Below the pieces are notes generated by a model. It worked only from the letters and a program-made list of their open reading frames with translations. It made no database searches and was not told the DNA's origin. This document shows positions 48,641-59,741 of a stretch of 64,000 nucleotides of DNA, in pieces (position 1 is the first letter of the stretch; each line of letters opens with the position of its first letter). The stretch is from NCBI RefSeq assembly GCF_004799145.2, contig NW_021634974.1:1-64000 (forward strand), given 5' to 3'. A program made the translations under genes and the position numbers. This DNA comes from Neltuma alba (taxonomy: Eukaryota; Streptophyta; Magnoliopsida; Fabales; Fabaceae).

Positions 48641-51044
48641 CTATGCTGCGACGGATTGCTTGGCACTAGAAAGCTTGGACCTCCTCTTAGCCAGACTCTC
48701 ACTTCTGCGCTCCCTCTGCTCCTTCAACCTCGAGGCAAGAAGTTTCTGGTACTCAGCTGCTTCAGATTTGGCCTTGGCAATTCTCTTCTTCTTCTGCGCA
48801 ATTCTTGCACGCTTCCTTTGGAGGGTCAAAGGTGTGACTAGTCTTTGTATCTTAGGAGCCTTGCTCACCTTTTTGCCTGCAATCAAACATGTTGATCAGC
48901 AAAACCATATTCATCACCATTACGATCAATTCTGAATCTGAATGATCTAAAACAGTTATCTATTTCCAGAGACTACTCTCATCCCCCAGTCGTCTTAACT
49001 AAATGGAATCTTCTGATCCGTAACGTAATTGTTTGACTTAACGTTGCACCACAAAAGCCATGTGATCAAATTTCAGTCGCTAGGAGTGTTTCTTAACAGC
49101 AGAAGCTCATGTTCTATCAAGGAGCAACGTCAGACAATGAATACTCTTTTTTTTTTTTTTTTTGAGCAAGTCAGACAATGAATACTCTGTTTATCCATTA
49201 AAATATCCAAAACAATAAAATTTCGCAAACCCAGCATGATTATCAACAGTCAATGCAACCTGCAAGGCTGCAACTATAAATTTGCGACAAGATCTGGAAG
49301 CAGAGTCACCGTCAAAAATTTGAATTGAAAATTCGAGAGCAAGAGTCCAATGCTCAGAATATTATTCACCGTGAGTTTGACTTCACCACCTCTTAAATTG
49401 TCTCCATCTATAAAGATGGAAGTTAACTAATCTCTATAGAAAATACCAGAATTAGAACTAGCTATGATATTGAAAGCAATGTGAGATACCATCCTCAAAT
49501 ACATTTGACCACCTATCCTCCTTTTATTTTATTGACATTGACAAAAGTAAACAAAGAAGTAGGAGGCATCCAAGACTTTACCAGATTTTGTTGTAAAGGT
49601 ACGACGATAGGTGTTGACATACTTCCTCACATCATCCTCCTTGGAGAGGTTAAACAGCTTGCGGATTTTGGAAGCTCTCTTGGGACCTCTCATCCTTGGC
49701 TTCTCAATATCAGTGAGTCCAGGCAAATCATTTTCACCCTTCTTCACAATTACCAAGTTCAGAACAGAGAGATCTGGGCTCACAATGCACCCCCGCACAG
49801 ATTTTCTCCTGCGTTCTCCATTGCGCCTTCCATATCCTCTGAAGCAAGGAGTTCCTGCTCAGATCCCAATCCCCAAAAAAAAAAATTAGCACAACAATAG
49901 TAAAATGAACAAAAGCTCTGAATGAGGAAACCAGCTCCACTGGGAACAATGGGTCCCAAAACAAAAAAGAAAGTAAAGCAAAGCCAAAATGTAATGAAAA
50001 GATAATACAGTATGGCACTAAAAATTTCATTTTAATTCTGACGGCAATGGCAGGAAAATAAATGAAAACACTCAGAAAACTTTCAGGCCAATTAAATAAA
50101 ATGTATACTAATGACAGCCAATACCTAAATCTACCGCACATTAATAGGAATCTAGCACTGAAACAAATCTAACCTCTGTGGAGCAAGAGACGAACACGAC
50201 CAGGGGTCAGCACTCCTTGCTTCATTGGAAACCCTTGTTTGTCACAACCACCAGTGATCTTGAAGACATAGCCTTTGAATTCCTGTAGACCGAGAGGTAT
50301 AAATAATCAAATGGATATATACACACACACACAAGTTTTTACTTTCCCGCAAATTCGAATTTGAAATTGGGGGGGGAAAAAAAAAAGGGATGGCCACAAG
50401 CATACCTCACCCAGAGCATCACCGCTAACCTCCTGTGAGATGCGCTTGTCCCAAAAAGCTCGTCTGCATAAAATGATTTGTCAAACAGCTCAATCACATA
50501 TCAACACCAAAAAATATATATATGATTCACAACAACTAAAGTGAATTAAACATTGGACCAAAACAAAATCCTTAACGAGAACTATCATGACACTTGTCAC
50601 GCAAATCACAGGACACGTAATTAGAGTTCTCGATGATATTCATGTTTTTTGAGGAACCTAAAGGCCACTAAGGAAGACCAAACGGTATGGCCAATGATGA
50701 ATCGTTGGAATAATATATAAAGAACCAGACTTAGATTACTTCTCCTAAATATGAATTGTCAAGGAAATGTTGGACTGTTCAACTAACGAACCAACTATTC
50801 CTGTACACGCGCAATGAAAACTTAGATGAAAATCGAAACATATATATTAGAGAAGCAAAAATCTTACAGCTTCTGATCGTCATCAATCTCCAGCTTCTTC
50901 TGGCATCCAGTGGTGGGATTTGCAATGTTGAACTGCAGAATCGCAGGAGATTCAGATACAAACACAAACAGAATATAAAAGTACAAACAAACCAGGAGAT
51001 CAAATCGCTGAAGATAAAGGTTTGGGATGAATGTGAACCTTCAT
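48641..51044 (-). CDS. RPS6: 40S ribosomal protein S6 (eS6)
   Basis: Six coding exons on the minus strand: 51039-51044 (only ATGAAG), 50868-50932, 50406-50463, 50174-50282, 49582-49854, 48641-48876. They total 747 nt, 248 aa, against about 249-250 for plant S6. The product is a structural protein of the 40S subunit and the main ribosomal target of TOR/S6 kinase signalling. Family hallmarks include FNIANPTTGCQKKLEIDDDQ, GGCDKQGFPMKQGVLTPGR, RRKSVRGCIVSPDLSVLNL and MRGPKRASKIRKLFNLSKED. The C-terminal helix ends RRSESLAKRRSKLSSAKQS, which keeps Ser residues in the phosphorylated region. The exon 5 donor is set at CTG|GTAAAG because this restores SGKKVSKAPKIQ. Intron 5 contains a poly(T) scar. 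The promoter carries telo-box and site II elements. No defects seen. Confidence 0.96.
49129..49188 (-). mobile_element. poly(A)-only retroposition scar in RPS6 intron 5, 19-bp target duplication
   Basis: GTCAGACAATGAATACTCT at 49129-49147 and 49170-49188 flanks sixteen T plus GAGCAA. The first copy is itself preceded by GAGCAAC, so the duplication may extend to about 25 bp with one indel, in which case the insert is poly(T) alone. The A-tract is on the minus strand, the sense strand of RPS6. Confidence 0.8.
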
Positions 51045-51125
51045 GTTGCTCCCCTTGCTCCAGCCGCAACAAAGTCGCTGTAAGAGTGTCGACTACTTCG
51101 AACGCGCGCCTGAGCTGCGAGAATT

Positions 51126-51140
51126 AAAACCTAGGGTTTT
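51126..51140. promoter_or_regulatory. telo-box palindrome upstream of RPS6
   Basis: AAAACCTAGGGTTTT, an inverted pair built on AGGGTTT, lies about 82-96 bp upstream of the RPS6 start. Telo-boxes are common in plant ribosomal-protein and translation-factor promoters. Seen directly; function inferred from known promoters. Confidence 0.65.
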
Positions 51141-51189
51141 AACATGTATGCCTTTAAAGTTCCGCTTTGCGTGTCATCGGACCCTAATA

Positions 51190-51262
51190 TGGGCTGGACC
51201 GCCCCAAGCTAAAACGGAATAATTTGGGCCTTCTTGCACCCAAAAAGAGAAAGATTTGGGCC
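51190..51262. promoter_or_regulatory. three site II (TGGGCY) motifs upstream of RPS6
   Basis: TGGGCT at 51190-51195, TGGGCC at 51225-51230 and TGGGCC at 51257-51262, all within about 220 bp of the start codon and next to the telo-box. The pairing of site II (TCP-binding) with telo-box is the known signature of plant ribosomal-protein gene promoters. Confidence 0.6.
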
Positions 51263-51300
51263 TCCACAGTCCGCAATAACAATCAGCACAAACAGTAATA

Positions 51301-51561
51301 CTACCTACAATCCTTAATATAAAACTCTATTTGATTTTTATTTTAGTCCTAAATATAAGATTTTAATCCACTTTATCTCTCATATTTATAAATTTTTTTT
51401 CAAAATAGCCCTTCTAACAATAATAGTTCTAGTCAGTACACTTGATTAGCAAGGATATTTTAGGAAAGACAACACCTATTTAGGACAAATAACTAACTCA
51501 ACTTACTTCTTTAATCTCCTCAAATTAGTTAATTGGCTCTTATAATTAGGACCGGGGGTAG
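51301..51561. mobile_element. Stowaway-like MITE beside the RPS6 promoter
   Basis: 261 bp, TA-flanked. Left CTACCTACAATCCTTAATAT, right TTATAATTAGGACCGGGGGTAG. Same family as 55145-55403. It begins about 40 bp beyond the outermost TGGGCC motif. Confidence 0.75.
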
Positions 51562-53087
51562 TACTGATTAAAAGACAATCTAGTTAAATTAGAGACCCAA
51601 AAACATTCCATTAGGGGTGATTTTGTTTTATTGTCTTTTTTTTCTTCAGCATGATTTTTTTTTTAATTTATAGTTATGTCCTCCAAGTTCAATTAAATAT
51701 AAAATGTTGCTTAACTGCTTTGTGAAGTAATAATTAATGGGGTTGAAAACTAAGAAGAAAGAACTACAAGTGAGGCGTTAGGAGCCAACCTCTAACTAAT
51801 AATTAATGAAAATGAAAATTAACAATAGTGTATGAACTACATTTTCTCAAGCCATCTAAACTTTTTATCAAACGCTTCTTTCACTGCTTAATATGGAGTT
51901 AGTTAAGAATAGGATGTAGTCCTTAATTTATTTCATCTCTCACGTTTTTTATTTCTTTTAAACTAATTCATCAAGCTTATAAACTGATATGTAATCTAAT
52001 ATTATACATGATAATTTTAAAGAGATAATGTCATGTTTATCAAATACATTCATATGATACGTAAATTTAATTTTTTTAATTTACTCAGATTATTTAAATG
52101 GCTTTTGTATTAAATATCGAAGAGAGTATGAGTCTTTTTGAGAGGCTGAGACGTTGACCATTTGTTTAAGTTTAACTTAAAATCATTTTCAAATTGTCAA
52201 CAAACAAAAAAAGAAGAATTGATAGCACACGAAGCGCAAACAACTAAAGAAAAGAAAGACAAGACGGAAGAAGGAGTCTGCAAGCATGTGAAGAATCATA
52301 TAAGGTTTATTTAGAATGGTTTATAAATAATTTTTTAATTATAATTTATAGAATACAAAGTAAATATATGAGAAAATTTTTTATCTCAACTTATATATAA
52401 TATGCTTATAAGTAATTCTAAATGTCATTCTAAAAAGAACCCTTAGTAGGCACAACATTGCCCACTTTATGCCAGCTTAAAATCCATATACATATCAGAT
52501 AAAGGTGTGACTAGCACTGAGGAAACAGGCCGGTTAGTCATGGACTTGGGCCTAAATGGGCTGCTTGTTTAAGCCTGAGTCCTAAAAATAAACAATTTTT
52601 CCAAACCCGGCCTATGAGATGACGGGCTTATCGCCGACCCGCAAGCTTTTGGCTGTTTAACGAAAATGCAATATTTTTAAATTTTTTTGCATATTTTATC
52701 AAAATAATAAAAATGAAATAATAAATTACTAATAAAAAGTATAAGTATAAATATAAAAAAGTTAAGTCACAAAAATCAACATCATCATATCTAAACATCT
52801 ATTACAGTGTAATAGAGTCTATTGAATAAATAAACTAAATGGAAGACAGACATAAACAACTAAATAGGCACTAAGTTCAGTAAATAATTATAATGTGGAT
52901 GATCTGGTTTAATTATAAATAATTAACACAAAGGTTGAACTAACAAACATAATATACATAAAGAATAATCATTCGTCTTGCTGGAAAAAAAGAAAATAGT
53001 CCATCATCCCTAGTTCTAAATTCATTTCTAACTATAAAAATAATATAGATCTTTATTTTAATTCAAAAGATTCTTTAATTAATTCTA

Positions 53088-53523
53088 GGGAAAATGACAA
53101 AGAAAGACTATTGAATTACCAAAATTACAAAGAGGTTACCTCAATAAGCAAAATTACCATGACGAACTCAGTCCCATATTACAAATATGAAATTTTGATG
53201 AAATGTCTGAAATGCCCCTTAGCTTAGTTGTGATTTGATCTACTGAAGTTGTCATTCGCTAAAGTGAACTTGTTATTTTCCATAGTCAACTTGTCATTTG
53301 GTATACCCTCAGCCAAGTTGTGATTTGGTCTACTGAAGTTATCATTCGCTAAAATGAATTTGTTATTTCTTATAGTCAACTTGTCATTTGGTTGAGAGGC
53401 ATTTCAAACATTTTATTAAGATTTCATATTTGCAATATAAGACCAGGTTTTTATTTGTCATTTTTCAAATCGAGGGTCACAAATCGTAATTTCACATATT
53501 GGGATCTTTATTTGTCATTTCCC
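53088..53523. mobile_element. Mutator-like MITE, 9-bp target duplication
   Basis: 436 bp with inverted ends GGGAAAATGACAAAGAAAGA and TCTTTATTTGTCATTTCCC. Exact 9-bp direct repeats TTAATTCTA flank it at 53079-53087 and 53524-53532. The interior has two diverged direct copies of a segment containing GTGATTTG.TCTACTGAAGTT and AACTTGTCATTTGGT. The ends resemble those of the 57448 element. Confidence 0.8.
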
Positions 53524-53934
53524 TTAATTCTATTTCAAGCATAAAAATATGGGAGAATGACAAATAAAGATCATAACAACTACGCATACAATATTTTAAC
53601 AGGTTTTAACAATGTATAAATAATAATACATTTTTGTGAATATACCTAGTTTTAAATTTTCTAATTTTCACTTTTTTTGGTTATTTTTCTAACAACTATA
53701 GTGATTTTTTTTTTTTGTGAATGCTGTCTGTGTAACTGATAGAGTAAGTGAAACTAAGAGTGTGTTATGTGTAAAAAAAATAAAAATTTTTAAAAAAATT
53801 GATGGCGGGTTTAAATGGGTTCAACTCGTTTTTCCGGCTCTAATATGACTAGTCATGTGGATCACTGTCCAAAACAAAACATACTCCCTTCAGTCCTCGT
53901 AATAAAGATATTTACAATGTTTCGTAATGTAATA

Positions 53935-54016
53935 CTCCTTTCAGTCCTAAATATAAGATATATTTTTTAGTAGAATTTACACTATAAAATGAATCTTATA
54001 TTTAGAATCGGAGGAG
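53935..54016. mobile_element. 82-bp Stowaway-like MITE
   Basis: TA-flanked, left CTCCTTTCAGTCCTAAATAT, right ATATTTAGAATCGGAGGAG. It nearly forms a full hairpin. A partial left-end copy lies just before it (53885-53930). Confidence 0.75.
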
Positions 54017-54870
54017 TAATATGTTTTTGTTTATGTAAACTTGAGGGTGATTTTAATATTTTCCAAAAATAATTAATTTATCTAATTTTACTTGTCTATG
54101 TAAAATTGTTATTAGGTACTTACAAATGGAGTGTTCAAAAAGAACCCACAATAATGCTGAAATCCACATGCAAATCTAACATGTATTGCAATGGATCTGA
54201 GCAAAAGTAACAGATAACGGAATAGCTAGCATTTCTTAAGGAAAATAGAAGACATAAGCGTCGTAAAATTATGTTGCATGTATTGTGGACCGTGTTTTGT
54301 CTCCTGTTCATGTAGTGTTACTCGTGTTTTGCTTTTTACTCTTGTCTTGGTTTAAGTGTGCGCATATGTGAACTTTTGTATTGTGACTTGAAATTGTCTA
54401 TTTCTAGCATTCCAAGTTCTACTCAAATGAAATGCTGAAATGGTATGGGTTCGATTGCCCTCTTATGATAACATGGGTGTCATAAAATGATGTTGCATGA
54501 ATTGTAAATCATATTTTGTCTTTTGTTCATGTATTGTTGCCATTTTCTCGATCATACATATTTACAAAGGCATTTTCAAAGGATGTCTAAAAGGTATTAC
54601 ATGTTGAATGATGTTGCTCATAAAAAATATATAAATCAGTAATCACGAGAGAGAACAAAAACCAAGAGCTTCCAAGGTTACTGAGTTCGTAAATTGCAAT
54701 AGAAATCATGTTTTTCGTCCCTGAGGATGAAAACATAAGGGCGTGTTTGGATTAGTAGTGATAGAAGTAATTTTTTTCCAATATAAATAAAAGTCAGATA
54801 GTGTAATGTAAGTTACGTTTGTATTGATTTTTGTAATAAAAAAAGTCAATTTGTAAAAATAGAAATTATT

Positions 54871-54969
54871 GTTAACAGTTTGAACTGAGTTGTTGATATA
54901 ACATAATGGCGTAGTGTGATTTATGTAGCTGATCCCACTTAATGGGACAAGATTTGTTATTGTTGTTGT
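54871..54969 (+). mobile_element. 5'-truncated retroposon with (TTG)n tail (RTE LINE / TS SINE type)
   Basis: 99 bp flanked by the exact 19-bp direct repeat TGTAAAAATAGAAATTATT (54852-54870, 54970-54988). The insert contains GTAGCTGATCCCACTTAATG and GGGACAAG, and ends in a TTGTTGTTG-type tail. I recognise this as the 3' end shared by plant RTE-clade LINEs and TS-type SINEs. Confidence 0.75.
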
Positions 54970-55144
54970 TGTAAAAATAGAAATTATTTGCATTATTGTT
55001 ATAAAAGTAAGTTTAATTGTAAAATGATTAAAAATAGCATGAATTTTATTAGATAAGCATATGTATTTCTTCTCTTTTTGCGCTAGAATATATATTGTAT
55101 TTATTAAATAATACATATTTTTCCCAGAATACACATATATATTA

Positions 55145-55403
55145 CTCTTCCGGTCCTTATTATAAGACCCCATTTGACTTTTTATTTGGTCCTAATTATA
55201 AGACCCTAATCCATTTTGTCTCTTATATTTATGCATTTTTTTCCAAGATAATCCTTCTAATAATGATAGTTTTAGCCAATATACTTAATTAGTAAGGATA
55301 TTTTAGGAATGACAATACTTATTTATTATAAATAACCAACTTAACTTACTTCCTTAATCTCCTCAAATAAGTCAATTGGGTCTTATAATTTGGACCGGAG
55401 GAG
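55145..55403. mobile_element. Stowaway-like MITE
   Basis: 259 bp, TA-flanked. Left CTCTTCCGGTCCTTATTATA, right TTATAATTTGGACCGGAGGAG. The two ends are close inverted repeats; interior shared with 51301-51561. Confidence 0.8.
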
Positions 55404-55791
55404 TACTATATACGTATTGTGCTTACATAATATGAAAATTTTAAAAGAAACATGAAAAAACAATAATAGAAAATGGGAAAATCTTCTAGCAGCCACAATT
55501 AATGCCTCCTAAGTCCTAATGTTCTCCTTTATCAACATCTTTTTTGGTGTAAAAATTATGGAATATTAACATTATCAATAATTTATTATTCAACAAATAA
55601 AATAGTTGCTAGCTGCCACGGTAAAATATTAAAATTACGGGGTGAACAGATGAAAAAAAGGAGACAATAAAAGGGTAGCTTCGCTAAGTTAATTTTCACA
55701 GGGCATTGAATGTTGATAAAAATAGCTTGTCGCACTGTGACGTGCTCAGAAGCAGGAAAATTTGACATAATCTTTGACTAAGGGTATGTTT

Positions 55792-57033
55792 GGATTGGCG
55801 TTACGTAAAACTGACTTCTAGCTCAACTGACTTTTGTAACTGAAGTTAAAGTAAAAGTTAGTTAGAGTATGTTTGGATAGGTGCTTTTAAAAAGTCAGTT
55901 AAAAAAGTTGAAAGTTGTTTGGATGATGAATAAAAAAGTTAGTTTAGTTGTAAAATGACTAAAAAGGGCATGAACTTTATTAAATAGTAGTTTTTGAAAT
56001 TTTATGTTTTTAATGTGATAATAGGTTAAAAAAACATATAAAATTATTATGATAATTTAGCTGGCATTTCCTTAATAATAGAGTCTATTACCTCAGTAAA
56101 ATTTCAATAATACAGCTCATCTTATTTAAATATTAGCTGACATTTCTTAATATAGTCTATTATCTCAGTAAAATTTTAATAACACAGCTTATTTCATTTT
56201 AATCTTAGTTGGCATTTGCTTAATCCAGTATGTTATCTCAGCAAAATTTTAATAACACAGTTCATCTTATTTTAATCCTAGCTGGCATTTGCTTAATTTA
56301 TCCCATTACCCCAATAAAGCTTCAATTATACAACTCACGTCATTGTAATTTTAACTGGCATTTACTGAATTTATTTTATTATCTCGATAAAATTTTAATA
56401 ATACAGCTCATATCACTTTAATTTTAGTTGGCATTAACCCTTATTCTAGTAAACTCTCTTGGTTTTCTTTAGCCCAGGCGTCCCTTCATGTTCTCCTCCT
56501 GATTTGCAGACCGGAGCTCCTCTTGGGTTCGCATGCCTTCATCCTTTGTTCATTTTCTACACGAACCAGATGTCGAGAGAGAAGAGAAGTCGAGCTCAAA
56601 CCAACGTCGGTGTTCATTTTCTACACGAATCAGACGTCGAGAGAGAAAAGAAGTCGAGACCAAACCAAAGTCGGCTGTCGGTTTTGCCGTCCATTGCCAG
56701 CAGACTGGAGAGAAGGAGGGAGGGAGAGCAGTCGGTGACGGTGGAGAAGCTCTACGGAGGGAGTGACTAGTGAATGGATTCGGGGAGAGAGAAAATGTAG
56801 GGAGGGTTAAAACTGGTAGGTGATATTAATAATGCCCCATAACAGTAGACTTCAGTTTCAGATGCTCCAGAAGTAGCTCTCCTCAGCGTTGCCAACGTTC
56901 ACCGTTTGCCATAGAAGTCGATTGGAGAAGATATTCTAGCCAAACAATCATTTTTCTTCATTTCAGTTGCAAACGTTGGTTTCACAATTTCTTAGGCTCT
57001 TTCAGCGTTCTAAATGGCAATCCAAACGTAGCC
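55792..57033. mobile_element. PIF/Harbinger-like non-autonomous element, TAA target duplication
   Basis: 1242 bp, left end GGGTATGTTTGGATTGGCGT, right end AATGGCAATCCAAACGTAGCC, TAA on both sides. TGTTTGGAT-type ends with a 3-bp TWA duplication fit PIF/Harbinger MITEs. Inside are a 73-bp tandem array and a ~64-bp duplicated segment around 56550-56665 containing CATTTTCTACACGAA. No transposase; the overlapping open frames at 56459-56770 are not credible genes. Confidence 0.65.
56057..56440. repeat. ~73-bp tandem array, five units plus a partial
   Basis: Units begin TTAGCTGGCATTT or similar near 56057, 56132, 56204, 56278, 56351 and 56422 (partial). Each contains CAGTAAAATTTTAATAA and ACAGCTCATCTTATTT variants. 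Divergence between units is about 10-25% by eye. Confidence 0.75.
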
Positions 57034-57226
57034 TAAACTTTTGGAACGAAAGTCTTTTGCTGGTAATGTCATCTCAAACACATAGCCGGTGACTAAAGTA
57101 GCAATGGCTAATTCCATGGTTATAGCAATGAAATCCAATTCAAGTGTTTTTGGCGGAATTGGATTCCTTGAGAATTGCAGTTGTTGGTTAACAAGCATGT
57201 AAAACCATGAGTTTGTTTTCAATTTT

Positions 57227-57346
57227 GGGGGATATTTGGCTAACCTAATAAGTATTTTTCAAAAATACTTTTTTGTAAATCGAGACAAACTCTTTTGTAT
57301 ATTTATTTCATATGCCGTAAAAGCATTGATCTTACCCAAACACCCC
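57227..57346. mobile_element. ~120-bp MITE-like repeat left of the foldback element
   Basis: Begins GGGGGATATTTGGCTAACC and ends ACCCAAACACCCC, so it has short inverted ends. Its reverse complement resembles 60302-60439 on the far side of the foldback element (shared AAATCGAGACAA). Confidence 0.5.
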
Positions 57347-57447
57347 TTTTAATTCCATGAGTAGAATTTCAAGCTGTCCAACAAGGCTTTAGTTTAAGAA
57401 CCCGTGAAGCCCTTTTTTTAAGGTTTTATAATAATACTATTTTTTTG

Positions 57448-59741
57448 GAGAGAATCACAAATAAAGACCCTTCAATATACAAAATAACAGATTGGTCACC
57501 TAAATAAGTGAAATTACTCACAAGGACCGAGTCTCAAATTGTAATTATGAAATCATGGCCAAATTACCAAAATACCCCTTTTTAATTTTTTTAAAAAAGA
57601 AAGCCATTGCCTCACCGGAATCCGGCCACCGGCGTCGGAGCTCCGACGGCCGCTCCCGGCCACTGTCGGCGACCGGACGCCGGGGTCTGGCCGCTGGAGC
57701 TCCGGCGCCGGAGGCTGCTTTCGGTGGCCTTCCTTTGTTTTTTTTTTGCAATTGTTTTTTTTTAAATAGTGGGGGAAGTGAGGTTGGGGGGATTTGATCC
57801 CCCAACCTAATGCTTCCCAAAATAAGGAACGACCATTGAACCAACAAATTTTGTTAACATTATGATGTAAAAAAAAAAAGTTAACTTATTTACTCTTGTT
57901 CCAAGTGATAACAACAATACATTTGGAAATAACAAGTTCTGATTGTAAAATAACATGTCTGGAATAAAAATTTAACAATATGTTTTTTTTATAACAATAA
58001 ATTTTGTTGCAGGTAATAACGACAATACATTTAAAAATAACAAGTTCTGATTATAAAATAACAAGTTTGGGATTAAAATTTAACAATACTTTTTTTTTTC
58101 TTCTAACAACACACTTTGTTTCAAGTGATAACAACAATACATTTAAAAATAACAAGTTCTGATTATAAGATAATAAGTATAGGATTAAAATTCAACAACA
58201 CGTTTTTTTATAACAATTAATTATTTTATACTTTTAAAAAATAAATTATTTATAACTTATAAAAAATATTTTTAATATATTTATTTCTCTAAAAAAATAC
58301 TTTTTAATCTGTATATCTATACAACTCATTATAAATCAAACTACTTCTTATAAATTATAAAGTATTTATAATAAGGCATTGTTAATCTATTAATCATAGT
58401 ATAAATTTTATATTATTTCATTCTTTAAATATTAAAAATAGTTTTGTATATTTAAAGAATAAAATAGTATTTTTAATTATAAATTAGAGATAAATTTCAT
58501 TTATAAATTTAAGCAGTCAAAAAGTATTTTTAATCCACAATAAATTGTACTATTTATAATTTATAAGAAGTAGTTTGATTTACAATAAGTTGTATAGATA
58601 TATAGATTAAAAAAAATTTTAAAAAAATTAAAAAAGTGTGTTGCCATTTTCCCTAAATTTTATTTATAAATTTGAACAATAAAAAAGTATTTTTAATCTA
58701 TAAAAAATTATACTTCAAGTTCTGATTATAAATTCGAGATAAAAATTATTTTTTTAGCAAATTAAATAGATTACAAGTACTTTTTATAAGTTATAAATAA
58801 TTTATTTTCCAAAAGTATAAAATAATTAATTGTTATAAAAAAAAGGTGCTGTTGAATTTTAATTCCAGACTTGTTATTTTATAATCAGAACTTGTTATTT
58901 CCAAATGTATTGTTGTTATCACCTGAAGTAAAGTGTATTGTTATAAAAAAAATATGTTGTTAAATTTTAATCCCAAACTTATTATCTTATAATCAGAACT
59001 TGTTATTTTTAAATGTATTGTTGTTATCACTTGAAACAAAGTGTGTTGTTATAAAAAAAACGTGTTGTTAAATTTTAATCTCAAACTTGTTATTTTATAA
59101 TAAGAACTTGTTATTTTTAAATGTATTGTTGTTATTGTCTGCAACAAAATTTATTGTTATAAAAAAAAGTGTTGTTAAATTTTAATCCCAAACTTGTTAT
59201 TTTATAATAAGAACTTGTTATTTTTAAATGTATTGTTGTTATTACTTGTAAAAAAATTTATTGTTATAAAAAAAACGTATTGTTAAATTTTTATTCCAGA
59301 CGTGTTATTTTACAATCAGAACTTGTTATTTCCAAATGTATTATTGTTATCACCTAGAACAAGAGTAAATGAGTTAACTTATTTTTTTTTTTACATCATA
59401 ATGTTAACAAAAATTTGTTGGCTCAATGGTCATTCCTTATTTTGGGAAGCATTAGGTTGGGGGATTTGATCCCCCCAACCTCACTTCCCTCACTATTTAA
59501 AAAAAAATAGTTGCAAAAAAAAAAAAACAAAGGAAGGCCGCCAGAGCTCCGGCAGGTGGCCAGATTCCGGTGCGGCAGTGGCTTTCTTTTAAAAAAAAAA
59601 AGATTAAAGAGGGGTATTTTGGTAATTTGGCCATGATTTCATAATTACAATTTGAGACCCAGTCCTTGTGAGTAATTTCACTTATTCAGGTGACCTATCT
59701 GTTATTTTACATATTAGAGGGTCTTTATTTGTGATTCTCTC
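57448..59741. mobile_element. 2.3-kb palindromic foldback element, 9-bp target duplication
   Basis: The left end GAGAGAATCACAAATAAAGA and right end TCTTTATTTGTGATTCTCTC are inverted repeats. The similarity continues almost to the centre: GC-rich segments (57610-57730, 59535-59580), GGGATTTGATCCCCC blocks, then arms of ~110-bp tandem units (about three left, five right) built on AACAAGTTCTGATTATAAAA. A shorter pair at 58300-58345 and 58560-58612 closes the palindrome. Exact 9-bp repeats ATTTTTTTG lie at 57439-57447 and 59742-59750. The 9-bp duplication and long TIRs indicate a Mutator-like foldback. No transposase; the open frames at 57545-57847 lie in the GC-rich TIR and are not credible genes. 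Confidence 0.8.

Noticed and set aside
52516..53845. possible hAT-like element with GTGACTAG/ATGACTAG flanks
   Set aside because: The 8-bp flanks have one mismatch and the supposed terminal repeats do not align in inverted orientation.
54706..55173. 155-codon minus-strand frame
   Set aside because: It overlaps a retroposon end and a MITE and is Ile/Asn/Thr-rich from AT-rich DNA; no family recognised.
57545..57847. 100-codon frame, Pro/Ala/Arg-rich
   Set aside because: Lies in the GC-rich terminal repeat of the foldback element; the inverted arm does not keep the frame.
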